Assembly: GCF_018614585.1 (NCBI RefSeq)
Contig: NZ_JAGGOI010000031.1
Span: 248,001 to 312,000 of the forward strand
DNA length: 64,000 nucleotides
Direction of reading: 5' to 3'
Source: Streptomyces sp. ISL-1
GTDB lineage: Bacteria > Actinomycetota > Actinomycetes > Streptomycetales > Streptomycetaceae
Shown here in pieces: positions 33,028 through 42,473 of the stretch (within the stretch, counting starts at the first letter, position 1; each line of letters opens with the position of its first letter). Made by a program: the position numbers and the translations under genes. The notes under the pieces were generated by a model. The model did no database searches. It was not told where the DNA came from and was given only the letters and a program-made list of their open reading frames with translations.

Positions 33028-34275
33028 TCAGGAATCCGGTGCGTCCACTGTGGATTTCGCGCGGCGGCGCGGCAGACTGAGCTGGGCGGACAGCAGCCCG
33101 GCCGCGCCGACCAGGGCCCACAGCGCCCATGGGCCGATCGCGTACACGGCGCCGCCGATGAGCGGTCCGGCGCCCGTACCGATCGTGTACGCGACGCCGT
33201 GCAACCCCTGGTAGCGCCCGACCATCCGCGGCGGAGCCAGACTCCCCAGGTAGGCCTGGGAGATGGAGCTGGTTATCATCTCGCCGAACGTCCATATCAG
33301 CACCGTCGCCGACAGCAGGACCATGCTGCTCATGAACCCGGTCAGCGCGAGACCGGCACCGACGATCAGGTTGCCGAAGGCCAGTACGTACTCCGGCCGG
33401 TACCGGGAGACCGCGCCGGTGATGGGCAGCTCAAGGGCCAATACCAGCAGACCGTTGAGCCCGATGAGGAGACCGAAGTCGCGCTCGTTCAGACCCACGT
33501 CGCTGACGTGCAGGGGCAGGCCGACGCTGGACTGGATGTAGACGAACTCGGCGAACACGGTCATCAGCAGGAATCGCATCAGGGTGCGGTCTGCGAGCGC
33601 CTGCCGGTACCCCACCGCCCGGTCCGCCCGCGTGTCGGCGTCGGCCGGGTCGGACCGCGGCTGGGGCGCATCCCGCAGCAGCACCGCCACGACCACGCCG
33701 AACAGCAGGCACGCGGCGGCATTGACCAGGAAGAGCCCCACATAGGAGGTGCTGGCCAGCACACCGCCGATGACGCCGCCCAGGGCAGCGCCGATGTTCA
33801 TCGCGAACCGGAACACCCCGAAGGCGGCGAGCCGTTGCTGGTTGGTCGCCGCCACGGAGTCGAGCAGCACCGCGGCCGCGGCCGGCCGGTAGATCTGCGA
33901 CGTCACGCCGATGAGCCCGACCACCGTGACGACGAGCGGGAGCGGTCCGAGGAACGGCACGATCGCCGTCAGCCCGGAGGTGGTCACGGAGGACAGCACG
34001 ATGGTCCATCGCCGGCCGATCTTGTCGGCGAGGTAGCCACCGACGGCGTTGCCGAGCACTTTGCCCAGACCGGACACGCCCAGCACCAATCCCGCGGCAC
34101 CGGCGGAATAGCCGCGCCCGGTCAGGTAGAGCACGATGAACACCGGCAGGAAGTTGCCGACTTGGTTGACCAGGATGCCGAGACTGATGATCCACACCCG
34201 GCCGGGCAACCCGCGCAGCGCGTCTCGGAATCGCTGCTCGTCGACGCTCGGCTGGTCCGGCGGCGCGGTGCTCAC
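33028..34275 (-). CDS. MFS transporter (exporter-like)
   Basis: 415 residues; the GTG at 34275 overlaps the ATP-grasp stop (GTGA), so translation is coupled. Twelve hydrophobic segments can be counted. The MFS signature between helices 2 and 3 is GGYLADKIGRRWTIVLSS. A central cytoplasmic loop (LRDAPQPRSDPADADTRAD) separates the halves. Proton-driven export of the product of the coupled ATP-grasp ligase is the simplest reading, as in the BacD/BacE pair of bacilysin synthesis. Confidence 0.92.
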   Translation of the reverse strand: MSTAPPDQPSVDEQRFRDALRGLPGRVWIISLGILVNQVGNFLPVFIVLYLTGRGYSAGAAGLVLGVSGLGKVLGNAVGGYLADKIGRRWTIVLSSVTTSGLTAIVPFLGPLPLVVTVVGLIGVTSQIYRPAAAAVLLDSVAATNQQRLAAFGVFRFAMNIGAALGGVIGGVLASTSYVGLFLVNAAACLLFGVVVAVLLRDAPQPRSDPADADTRADRAVGYRQALADRTLMRFLLMTVFAEFVYIQSSVGLPLHVSDVGLNERDFGLLIGLNGLLVLALELPITGAVSRYRPEYVLAFGNLIVGAGLALTGFMSSMVLLSATVLIWTFGEMITSSISQAYLGSLAPPRMVGRYQGLHGVAYTIGTGAGPLIGGAVYAIGPWALWALVGAAGLLSAQLSLPRRRAKSTVDAPDS

Positions 34276-35579
34276 GCGACGGGCTCGGTGCGCACGTGTA
34301 TCGCTGCGGCCAGCCGTCTGCCCTGGGCGATCGCTTCTGTGGCGGTGGCGCCGCGGGCGATGACGTGACCGACCTTGTCCTCGTTCCAGGTCAGCGGTCG
34401 TACCTCGTCGCCCGGCTCCACCTCCAACTGGAGGTCGACGAACGCCGGGTCCGCGCGCACAGCGTCGACGCCGGTCACCTCCACGACCTGTCCGGGCTCC
34501 GGCGTGAGGAACCGGACGGCCGCCCCGCCCCGAGGCTCGGGCGACGTGGTCAGCGGCTCCACCACGCCGAACCTGGCGCCCAGCGCGTAGCGCTCCATGT
34601 CGACGCCGTAGGCGATCTCGGCCAGTTCGTTGATCCGGTCACCGCCGATGCGGTTGTGCGACTCGACGATCCGCGGGCCGCGCGAGGTCAGCTTGACCTC
34701 GGTGTGCCCTGGACCGTTGAGGAGCCCCACCGCGTCGAGAAAGTCCGTCACCAACCGCGTGACCTCGCGCAGCGTTTCCGCCGAGCAGCCGCTGGGCTGC
34801 GAATGTCCGATCTCGACGAAACCGGGGCCGACGCACTCCTTGTCGGTCACCGCGACGACCACATGCCGGCCGTCGAAGGTCAGGGTCTCCACGCTGATCT
34901 CCGGACCGTCCAGGAACTCCTCCATGAGGAACTCGTCGAAGGAATCGGCACAGGACAGGTCCTTGGCGGCCCAATGCCCGTCGTCGAGGGATCGGAACCG
35001 TTCGGCGACGACGTCCACGTCGGCTCGGTCGCGGATGCAGAACACCCCCAGGCTGCCCGATTCGCGGATCGGCTTGACGATGATCGGGAGCCCGTGCGCC
35101 GATACGAACTCCCGAACGTTCTGCGCGGATCGGCCGACCGCGGAGGCCACTGGGCTGATGCCCTTCGCGGCCAGATGCTGGCGCATCCGCCACTTGTCCA
35201 GCAGCAGCTCCACGGTGGCGACGGACTCGCCGCCGAGGCCGAGCGCCTCGTTGATCCGCGCCGTCGGCAGCAGCCCGAGTTCGAACAGCGACACGGCGGC
35301 CTGGAACGGGTATGCCTCGTGCAACGCCCGGACCAGCGGCAGGAGTCGGTCGGTGTCGCCGTAGTCGAGCAGCAGAGCCTGATCGACGTAGGGCCAGTGG
35401 CCGCGGTCATACTCGTCCGGGAACTGGGCGTGAACCACGTCCAGGCCGAGCTCCCGCGCCTTGCGCACATGCTCGAGCTTGCCGCCGATGACCAGGACGC
35501 GAGGCCGTCCGGTGGCGACCGCCGAGGACCGTTGGCCGGTGGGTACGCCATCGCCGGACAACGTGGCTCCCTCTCTCAC
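34272..35579 (-). CDS. ATP-grasp ligase
   Basis: 435 residues from a GTG at 35579 (GAGGGA seven bases upstream); a TTG at 35561 with GAGGGAG is the alternative. ATP-grasp features: an N-terminal Rossmann-like half (PRVLVIGGKLEHVRKARELGL), LPIIVKPIRESGSLGVF (ATP-binding Lys and glycine loop), EEFLDGPEISVETLTFDG, and the Mg-binding HTEVKLTSRGPRIVESHNRIGGDRI. It resembles L-amino-acid ligases and ATP-grasp_4 carboxylate-amine ligases. Known chemistry: an acyl-phosphate intermediate, then an amide or peptide bond. Overlap with an MFS exporter gene suggests synthesis and export of a dipeptide-like metabolite; the product is unknown. Confidence 0.88.
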   Translation of the reverse strand: MREGATLSGDGVPTGQRSSAVATGRPRVLVIGGKLEHVRKARELGLDVVHAQFPDEYDRGHWPYVDQALLLDYGDTDRLLPLVRALHEAYPFQAAVSLFELGLLPTARINEALGLGGESVATVELLLDKWRMRQHLAAKGISPVASAVGRSAQNVREFVSAHGLPIIVKPIRESGSLGVFCIRDRADVDVVAERFRSLDDGHWAAKDLSCADSFDEFLMEEFLDGPEISVETLTFDGRHVVVAVTDKECVGPGFVEIGHSQPSGCSAETLREVTRLVTDFLDAVGLLNGPGHTEVKLTSRGPRIVESHNRIGGDRINELAEIAYGVDMERYALGARFGVVEPLTTSPEPRGGAAVRFLTPEPGQVVEVTGVDAVRADPAFVDLQLEVEPGDEVRPLTWNEDKVGHVIARGATATEAIAQGRRLAAAIHVRTEPVA

Positions 35580-35652
35580 GATCAGTTCCCTCTTTCGTGC
35601 GGTTGGATGGCGCATCACGCTACGAGGGGTTCCGGACAATCTGCTTCCGGTA

Positions 35653-35669
35653 TAGGAAGTGACCACCTA
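35653..35669 (+). promoter_or_regulatory. Candidate operator of the WYL regulator
   Basis: TAGGAAGTGACCACCTA (TAGG-N9-CCTA) lies 10 bases before the GTG of the WYL regulator and between it and the divergent ATP-grasp gene. It would suit autoregulation. Support is positional plus short symmetry. Confidence 0.4.
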
Positions 35670-35679
35670 ATCTGCTCGT

Positions 35680-36618
35680 GTGCCGACCGATCTCAGCCCC
35701 ACCGCACGGGCTCTGCGCACCATGGAAATCCTCCGGACCCGCCCCGGCGCGACGGCGGACGAGCTCGCCGCGTCGCTGGGTGTCACGGAGCGGGCAGCGC
35801 GCCGGTACATCGGGATCCTCCGGGAGGCGGGCATCCCGGTCGAGTCGACCCGGGGCCCCTACGGCGGGTACCGGCTGGGACGCGGGACGAGGCTGCCGCC
35901 GGTGGTCTTCACGGAGCCTGAAGCACTGGGGTTGGTCATGGCGGCGCTCGACGACGCCGACGAGCTTGTGGCAAGTGCGCTGAGCAAGGTCATCCGAGCG
36001 CTGCCGGAGAACGTCGGCCGGCAGGCGGCGACGCTGCGCGACCATGCGTCGACTGCGCCCGACCCCTACTCGGCCCGGCCTGATCCGGCCACCACCAGCG
36101 CACTGGTCGCGGCGTCCGCGGTCCGACGGAGCGTGCGGGTGGCGTATCGGAGCGAGTCGGGGAAGGAGTCGGAGGGAGAGGTGGACCCCTGGGCGGTGGT
36201 CGTCCGCCATGGGCGCTGGTACCTCCTGTGCCGCTCGCATCGCGCGGACGCGATCCGCACGTACCGGGTCGACCGGATCGGCGCGGTCCATCAGACGACC
36301 CGCGCGTTCGACCCGCCCGACAACCTCGACCCGGTGGCGGCGCTGGAGGAGAACCTGGGCACGGGCTGGGAGTACCCCACCCGCGTGGTGTTCGACGCCC
36401 CCCTGCCCGAGGTGGCGCGGTGGATCAGGCCCCCCATGGGACGACTTGAGGCGTCGGGCGACGAGTGCGTGCTGGTCGGCAGTACGAGCACTCCGGCGAT
36501 GTACGCGCAGGAGTGGCTGGCGAGGATTCCGCTCGGGTTCCGCGTCGAGGGCGGCCCGGAGCTCCGGGCGGCGGTGTCGGCGGTGGCGGCGCGCTTCACG
36601 GCGGCGGTGGAGTCCTAG
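35680..36618 (+). CDS. HTH/WYL-domain transcriptional regulator (YafY-like)
   Basis: 312 residues from a GTG. N-terminal winged HTH: RALRTMEILRTRPGATADELAASLGVTERAARRYIGILREAGIPVESTRGPYGGYRLG. WYL domain: about residues 140-215, with RVAYRSESGKESEGEVDPWAVVVRHGRWYLLCRSH (the WYL residues are W-Y-L here) and AIRTYRVDRIGAVHQTTRAFD. C-terminal WCX extension: WEYPTRVVFDAPLPEVARWI to the end. WYL domains sense nucleic acid or nucleotide ligands. It is divergent from the ATP-grasp/MFS operon, which it may control. Confidence 0.93.
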   Translation: MPTDLSPTARALRTMEILRTRPGATADELAASLGVTERAARRYIGILREAGIPVESTRGPYGGYRLGRGTRLPPVVFTEPEALGLVMAALDDADELVASALSKVIRALPENVGRQAATLRDHASTAPDPYSARPDPATTSALVAASAVRRSVRVAYRSESGKESEGEVDPWAVVVRHGRWYLLCRSHRADAIRTYRVDRIGAVHQTTRAFDPPDNLDPVAALEENLGTGWEYPTRVVFDAPLPEVARWIRPPMGRLEASGDECVLVGSTSTPAMYAQEWLARIPLGFRVEGGPELRAAVSAVAARFTAAVES

Positions 36619-37163
36619 AGGCCGTCGTCCGCTCGGGGCATGCGCCGGCCGGACGCGGGAGTCGGGAATGGCGTCACGGCTGGGGGAGGATCAGTTCGGC
36701 ACCTCCGTGCGGTGCGCCGCACGGAGGCTGAGCGGCCTCATGACTTTCGACGATCGGGAGCCGCACGTCACGTGATTCTCCGAGCGGTCGGGGGGCCTAC
36801 CGGCTCGCGCCCGGCCCAGCTGCCGCGTCATGACCTTCGTCATCGACCAGGTGATCATCGCTTCGGCGGTGTCGGGGCGCGTCTCGTAGTCCCGGGACAA
36901 CCGCCGGGTGCGCGACAGCCGCGATGCCGGTGCGTGCCGCAGGGGTCCGGTGCCGCCCCGCCTCCGGTCCGGATGTGCCGGTGTCTCCACGGATGCCTGG
37001 AGGATCTGGGGGCAGGCGTAGTCCGTGCTCGCACACGGGGCGGGCCCGCGGCCGGGCTGTTCGGCGGCGGCCTCCCGGCAGTCGTCCGGCCGGGGCATCC
37101 GCCCGGCACGGACGCAGGTGGCGGGGGATAACGGCAGGTGGCAACCCAGCGCAGGGAGTACAG
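36619..37163. other. Intergenic region with transposase relic
   Basis: 545 bp holding the IS5 relic described separately and the promoter of the kinase gene (GCAGGGAG at 37151-37158). No other feature seen. Confidence 0.4.
36810..36918 (-). pseudogene. IS5-type transposase end fragment
   Basis: The minus strand reads SRTRRLSRDYETRPDTAEAM then ITWSMTKVMTRQLGRA, the last helices of IS5-family transposases. Upstream sequence on the same strand is unrelated. Confidence 0.6.
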
Positions 37164-38564
37164 ATGAACGTCCCGTGGTCGAACCGGCCGGATTTCCGGC
37201 TGACGACGCACATGGTCGGCGGCCGCTACCGGCTCGATGACCTGCTGGGGTGCGGGGGCGCGGCTGACGTGTACGAGGGGCTGGACCTGCGACTGCGCCG
37301 ACCGGTAGCCGTGAAGGTCTTCCGCCCGGAAAGCGATGCCCACACGGAGGAGCGTTTCGACGACGAGGGCCGCGTGCTGGCCCAACTGCAGCACCCCGGG
37401 CTGGTTACCGTGTACGACTCCGGCCAGGAGGCCGGCCGGCCTTACTTGGTGATGCAGCTCATCAAGGGCGCGACCCTGCGCCGGCGTATCGCCGCGGCCC
37501 GCCTGACCCCCGCCGAGGCGGCCGGGGTCGGGTCCGCACTGGCCTCGGCACTGGCACACGTGCACGCGGCCGGTGTCGTGCACCGCGACGTCAAGCCCTC
37601 GAACATCCTCCTGGGTGAGAGGGGCACCCCGCACCTGACTGACTTCGGCATCTCCCGGCTGCTCGACAACACCACCCACACCGCCACCGGCGTACTCGTG
37701 GGAACCGCCGCGTATATGGCGCCGGAGCAGGTATGGGGCAGGGGAGCGGGGCCGGCCGCGGACATCTACAGCCTCGGCCTGGTGCTCTTGGAGTCCCTGA
37801 AGGGTGAAAGGGAGTACGGGGGCGCCCCGTTGGAATCCGCGATCGCGCGGCTGCACCGGCCCCCGGTCATCCCGCCGGGCCTTCCGGGGGATCTCGTCGA
37901 GCTGTTGGAGGCCATGACGGCTCCGGACGAGAACGGCCGGCCGGACGCCCACGCCTGCTTCCGGGCACTGGCCCTGGTGCCGCAGGGCGGGCCCCCGGCG
38001 TCCTTCCCCGACGGGGCGGGCCCTGTGCCGGACGACCGCGACGCGGGTGACGACACGCTGCGGTCGCAGTGGGCGGGTGCCCGAACGGGTGGCGCCGTCC
38101 CGGTGCTCGCGGCGACACCGAGCGATGGGCCCGCGGCCCCGAAGCCCATTTCCCCGGCACCCGCTTCCCCTCGTGTCAGGCGCGCCCTGCTGACTGCGGG
38201 TGCGGCGCTGGCCGTGCTCGGAGTCACGCTGAGCGGCTCGATCGGCGGCCTGCCTGCCGAGGGTGAGGATGCGGCCTCTCGGCCACCGCGTCAGGCCACG
38301 ACGGAACCGACATCGCCCCGGGCGGATCGTCCGGGACCCTCCTCCTCCCCTGAGCCAGCGGCCTCTGCTCCCGATCCGCTGACGATGTCTCCCGCCGCCG
38401 CCAAGGAGGCGGCCGCAAAGACGAGTTCGGCGGCCGACGAGCGTGATACTCCCGCCGCCGCCAGGGGGAAGCCCGGCACTCCGCAGAGCCCGGCCGTGCG
38501 AAGTCCGGTGCGTGACAGGACCGAGCTGCAGCCGATGAAGGCCAAGCCGCCGAAGAAGAATTAG
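37164..38564 (+). CDS. Membrane Ser/Thr protein kinase
   Basis: 466 residues from an ATG with GCAGGGAG five bases before it. Kinase domain 18-280: glycine loop LLGCGGAADVYEG, VAVKVF (ATP Lys), HRDVKPSNILL (catalytic loop), DFGISRL (Mg loop), GTAAYMAPEQV (P+1 loop). Subdomain order is complete, so it should be active. A Pro/Ala linker leads to one membrane helix (ALLTAGAALAVLGVTLSGSIGG, about residues 355-376) and a 90-residue extracellular tail rich in Pro, Ser and Ala with no PASTA repeats and a lysine-rich end (KAKPPKKN). Pkn-type signalling; the stimulus is unknown. Confidence 0.95.
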   Translation: MNVPWSNRPDFRLTTHMVGGRYRLDDLLGCGGAADVYEGLDLRLRRPVAVKVFRPESDAHTEERFDDEGRVLAQLQHPGLVTVYDSGQEAGRPYLVMQLIKGATLRRRIAAARLTPAEAAGVGSALASALAHVHAAGVVHRDVKPSNILLGERGTPHLTDFGISRLLDNTTHTATGVLVGTAAYMAPEQVWGRGAGPAADIYSLGLVLLESLKGEREYGGAPLESAIARLHRPPVIPPGLPGDLVELLEAMTAPDENGRPDAHACFRALALVPQGGPPASFPDGAGPVPDDRDAGDDTLRSQWAGARTGGAVPVLAATPSDGPAAPKPISPAPASPRVRRALLTAGAALAVLGVTLSGSIGGLPAEGEDAASRPPRQATTEPTSPRADRPGPSSSPEPAASAPDPLTMSPAAAKEAAAKTSSAADERDTPAAARGKPGTPQSPAVRSPVRDRTELQPMKAKPPKKN

Positions 38565-38588
38565 GCGTGTCTCTTCGATCAGGCAACG

Positions 38589-39026
38589 TCAGGGCACCTG
38601 ACTTGATACCTCAACTTCCCCGGCTTCCTGGAAGAGGGTGAGCAACTCCTGCGGGAGGGCTATGGCGGGAACTACGAACCGCTGTCCGAAAAGATAGGGC
38701 ACGCCGCGGTTGGCGAAGGCGGTCTCCTCCTCGCCCACCCGTGCCATCGCGCCGCCCTGGTACCAGAGGTCGATGGTCGAGTCGGGCGAGGGAGCCGCGG
38801 CGGCGTGTTCGGCGAGACGCTCGATCAGCTTGTCGCTGAGCTCGGGTGCGTTCACGGATTTCCAGTAGTAGAGCCTGCCGTTCGGGTAGTCCTCGTCCAG
38901 GAAGCGCTGCGCTTCGGTGTAGGCGGTTACCTCGCTGAGGTCACAGAGAGGCTCGGTGACCTCCCGGAGCGGCCGCAGCGTGCGCTCCCCCTCTTCGGCC
39001 GCGGCCTCACCCGTACCGAGGGACAC
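38589..39026 (-). pseudogene. FAD-linked oxidase (BBE-like) fragment
   Basis: The frame encodes QRFLDEDYPNGRLYYWKSVN, APELSDKLIERLAEHAAAAP then TIDLWYQGGAMARVGEEETAFANRGVPYLFG, a conserved stretch near the C-terminus of berberine-bridge-type FAD oxidases. Both the FAD domain and the true C-terminus (BBE segment with its YxNY motif) are missing; after YLFG the sequence diverges. Relic. Confidence 0.65.
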
Positions 39027-39052
39027 GGCGAGGAGCGCCAGAAGGGTTCACC

Positions 39053-39508
39053 GTGCACCGCCCCCGGGAACTCCTCGGCCTTCGGTATCCGGCCGAGGAC
39101 GGCGAGCGGTGCCGCCTCCTCGGGAACCTCCGCGACGTAGCGCTCGCAGGCCTGCTGTGGATCTACACTCCGCGGGCGCACGCCGACGGCACGGTCGACC
39201 GGATCATCGAGGAGACGCTGGCCTTCCCGCATCCGCAGTCCGTCGAGGCTTTCCAGCGCCAGCTCGCACCGTTCAGGACGCATGACACGCTCGACCGCCT
39301 GGCGCGGATCACCGCGCCGACACTGGTGCTGGCCGGTGAACTGGACATCGCCGCGCCGCCGCGCCTCGGGCGCGCGGTCGCCGAGAGGATCCCGGGTGCG
39401 CTCTTCGAGGTGCTGCCCGGCGAGGCCCATCAGCCCTTCCAGGAGGTCCCCGACACCTTCAACGCACGGGTCGACGCCTTCTGGCGGCAAGTCCAGGCCC
39501 AGAGTTGA
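39053..39508 (+). pseudogene. Alpha/beta-hydrolase C-terminal half
   Basis: Reads LAGLLWIYTPRAHADGTVDR and IIEETLAFPHPQSVEAFQRQ (cap), then ITAPTLVLAGELDIAAPPRLGRAVAERIPGALFEVLPGEAHQPFQEVPDTFNARVDAFW (acidic residue and catalytic His). The nucleophile half is absent. It lies head-to-head with the FAD-oxidase fragment, so a deletion probably fused them. Confidence 0.65.
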
Positions 39509-39632
39509 GGCGGCCGGGCCCTGCCGGCCGGTCCAGCTGCCGGAGCCGCATCCCTCCCGCACAAGTCTGCAAGGGCAACCACTGAAGCGACCTCCCGCTG
39601 CCCCTTCGGGCGCGTTACGACGACCTGGGCCT

Positions 39633-39899
39633 CTACGGCCCCGTATGTCGGGCGCCGCCCACAGATCGGGGCACAGCCGCGGCGGTGTCGGCCAAGGTGC
39701 GCAGAACGGTCGTGCTGGCGAGCACCAGTGCTGAGACCGGCAGACTGGCCCATCGCGTCAGGTCTCGCTGCAGGTTCGGGTCGACTTCGATGGTCATCCG
39801 GACGTATCTGCTGTTCAGCGTGATGATTTTGGAGGACCTGGCAGCGATGTCCCCTCCGCGCTGCAACGCCGCGCGGTACCTGTCCTTGCGCTCCTTCAT
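39633..39899 (-). CDS. ParB-like small partition protein
   Basis: 88 residues. The ATG at 39899 overlaps the ParA stop (ATGA). The middle (SKIITLNSRYVRMTIEVDPN then LQRDLTRWASLPVSALVLASTTVLRTLA) has the ribbon-helix-helix look of the short DNA-binding partners that follow parA on Streptomyces plasmids. It is shorter than chromosomal ParB and lacks its HTH/CTPase domain. It would bind a centromere-like site and stimulate ParA. Role inferred from gene order. Confidence 0.65.
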   Translation of the reverse strand: MKERKDRYRAALQRGGDIAARSSKIITLNSRYVRMTIEVDPNLQRDLTRWASLPVSALVLASTTVLRTLADTAAAVPRSVGGARHTGP

Positions 39900-40531
39900 G
39901 CTTCTTCCTGACGCTTGATGAGTTCATCGGCGAGATCCATGAACGCCGACCCCTTGGCCTGCACCGGACTTCCGAACGACTGGGCGTACAACTCGAGCCG
40001 CGCAATCTGGGTGTCCAGCACCACGAACCCCAACTCGGTGAGCGCCTCACGAGCGTCGGAATCGGGGCCGGTGCGTGTGGCGTCGGGGCGATTGGTCCGG
40101 TTCAGGAGGACTGCAGTGCGGGCCGGCTCGGCGCGCAGGGACTGGACATCGTCCATCTCGGAGCGGATGGGAGCCATCCGGTCCAGTTCGATAGGGGCGG
40201 GCGTCACCGGGACGATCCACGCACTCGCGTACCTCATGATGCTGCGGGCGATGCGAGGATGATCCTCCAACTGCGGTGCATCGAGCACCACAGCCTGCCG
40301 ATTGCCCAGGAAGTCGTTCACGCGGCGATGCACGTCACCCACCGGCAAGGCGATGACGGGAAACGGAAAACCGTCGGCCAACTCGCTCCAGCGCAGCGCG
40401 GAGGAGGCTGGGTCGCCGTCGACCAGAAGCGGCGAGTAGCCCGACTCGTGAAGCGCGTGGGCCAGCCATACGGCACTGGTCGTCTTGCCGACTCCAGGCT
40501 TGAGATTCACAAAGGCAAAGCTCAGCAGCAT
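39896..40531 (-). CDS. parA: ParA-type partition ATPase
   Basis: About 211 residues if the ATG at 40531 is used (MLLSFAFVNLKPGVGKTTSAVWL); upstream in-frame ATGs at 40543, 40552 and 40591 are possible and no ribosome site decides. The deviant Walker A is NLKPGVGKTTSA. Other motifs: LLVDGDPASSALRWSEL (switch I), QAVVLDAPQLEDHPRIAR (Walker B), and IVPVTPAPIELDRM. A short plasmid-type ParA/MinD ATPase coupled to a small DNA-binding protein. It implies that this region is, or was, part of a low-copy plasmid. Confidence 0.88.
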   Translation of the reverse strand: MLLSFAFVNLKPGVGKTTSAVWLAHALHESGYSPLLVDGDPASSALRWSELADGFPFPVIALPVGDVHRRVNDFLGNRQAVVLDAPQLEDHPRIARSIMRYASAWIVPVTPAPIELDRMAPIRSEMDDVQSLRAEPARTAVLLNRTNRPDATRTGPDSDAREALTELGFVVLDTQIARLELYAQSFGSPVQAKGSAFMDLADELIKRQEEA

Positions 40532-40999
40532 GGAACCAACCATATCGGGCATGATCGACCGGATGGGTTCGACGCGAGTGCGGAGCTCCATCGTTCACTC
40601 GCAAGCAGCCAGGAAACCGCTCTTCGGCCGGTGGACGAGCCGCACGTGGAGTGCCGCCCGGCAGGCCGAGGCGAGTCTGCCGGTAGTCCGCTGTGGCTCG
40701 TCCGCCCTCGTTCAGCTGTGTAAGTGCACGGCCTGCGGCAGCGGGCCGGCCTCTCGCCGTACAGCGGCGTCTGGCTCGGCGGCCTCGGCCGGACCCGCCG
40801 GCTGCCGCGCGACGACGTCTGATCTCCGGCCGGCACCCCGGCGTGCCGCCCCGGAGCCACCGGGCACACCACCCGGCACGGACCGGGGACGGGCGGACCC
40901 CTGACATCCGCCCGTCCCCGCACCACCAAGCCGCGCGACGGCGCGGCACCACCTGCAGTACGTAACCCTCCCGGTCCCCAGACTTCAGGAGCCCACCGC
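40532..40999. other. Intergenic region
   Basis: Upstream of parA and of the glycosidase pseudogene. GC-rich with several short inverted repeats; I cannot point to a convincing parS-like iteron set. No gene seen. Confidence 0.35.
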
Positions 41000-42473
41000 A
41001 TGGACCGTCGTACGTTCCTCGCAGCCACCACAGCAGGCACCGGGGCCGCAGCCCTGTCCTTGCTCCCGCTGAACGGCACGGCCGCCGCCGCGCCCCGCGC
41101 ACCCGAGGCCGACCCCGCACTCCTGCGCCGATGGTTCCGCGACACCTATCGCTCGATCGAGGTCATGACGACCGACATCGGACTGGCCGCCGACACGCTC
41201 CGCCTCGGACTCGCGGGCGGCCCCGCAGCGTCGCAGAACACCTCGCCCACCAACATCGGATGCGGGCTGTGGGCCACCGTCGCCGCGGCGGGCCTCGGTG
41301 TCATCGACGCCGACACCCTGCACCGGCGGCTCACCCGCACCGTGACCGCCGTGGAGAAACTCGAACGCCACGACGGCTTCTGGCTCAACTGGTACGACGC
41401 CCACGACGGCACCGTCCTCACCACCTGGCCCGGCACCGGAGACCCCGTCCGGCCGTTCCTCTCGTCCGTCGACAACGCCTGGCTGATCACCGGTCTGCGC
41501 ATCGCGGCCGCGGCCGAGCCCCGCCTGCGCAGCCGCATCGCCCGGCTCCTGGCGCCGGCCGACTGGTCGTACTTCTACACGCCGTACGACCCCGCCGATC
41601 CTGTCGCCGGCCCCGGCCAGCTGCGCGGCGGGTTCTGGACGGACACGGGCGAGCCGACGCCTCACCACTACGGAGCACTCAACACCGAGCCCCGCATGGC
41701 GAGTTATCTCGGCGTCGCGGACGGCTCGCTGCCCGGTGAGCACTACTGGCACATGCTTCGCACCATGCTGCCGGAACATGAGCAGGAGCAGCAGCCCGGG
41801 GGATTCCACGACACCGTCGACGGGGTCCATCTCTGGCAAGGGCACTACGTCCACCGCGGGCGCAAGCTGATCCCCACCTGGGGCGGTTCGATGTTCGAGG
41901 CGCTGATGGTGCCCCTGTTCGTGCCGGAAGCCACCTGGTCCCCGCGCGTGGGGCACCACGCACCGCCGGTTCGTCAGGTCCCAGATCGAGCACGGACTCG
42001 CCGAGGCGGAGTACGGCTACTAGGGCTTCTCGCCGTGCAACGTCCCCGAGGGCGGCTACCAGGAGTACGGCGTCGACGCGATCGGTATGGCGGTCGACGG
42101 TTACGCCTCCAACACCGACCGTACGTACGTCACTTCGGGGCAGCCACAGCCTCCCGCGGCGGCGTACACGAACGGTGTCGTCACCCCGCACGCCTCCTTC
42201 CTCGCGCTGCCCCACGCCCGAGGTGAGGCCATCGCCAATCTGCGGGCCCTGGAGCGGGACTTCGGCGCCTACGACGACGGCTACGGCTTCCGTGACTCGG
42301 TGAATGTCCGTACGGGCCGGGTCAGCGACTTCGTCCTGGCCCTGGACCAGGGGATGATCGCCGCGGCGCTGGCCCAGGAGCTGCGGCCCGGCCTGCTGCA
42401 GGGGGCCTTCACCACGGGCAGGTTCGCCTCGCGGGTGCGGCCGTTGCTGGCCAGGGAGCACTTCAGCATCTGA
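41000..42473 (+). pseudogene. Secreted glucoamylase-type glycosidase, frameshifted and with a nonsense codon
   Basis: The N-terminus is a Tat signal: MDRRTFLAATTAGTGAAALSLL. The body has the pattern of the PF10091-type glucoamylase/GH144-like family: TSPTNIGCGLWATVAAAGLG, FWLNWYDAHDG, FLSSVDNAWLITGLRIA, NTEPRMASYLG, PTWGGSMFEALMVPLFVPE. Near 41939 the frame changes; the continuing frame reads RAWGTTHRRFVRSQIEHGLA then EAEYGY, meets TAG at 42021-42023 (usually a Trp before GFSPCNVP), and runs to the natural end at 42473. Two independent lesions make it a pseudogene. It heads a sugar uptake cluster and presumably once supplied its substrate. Confidence 0.8.
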
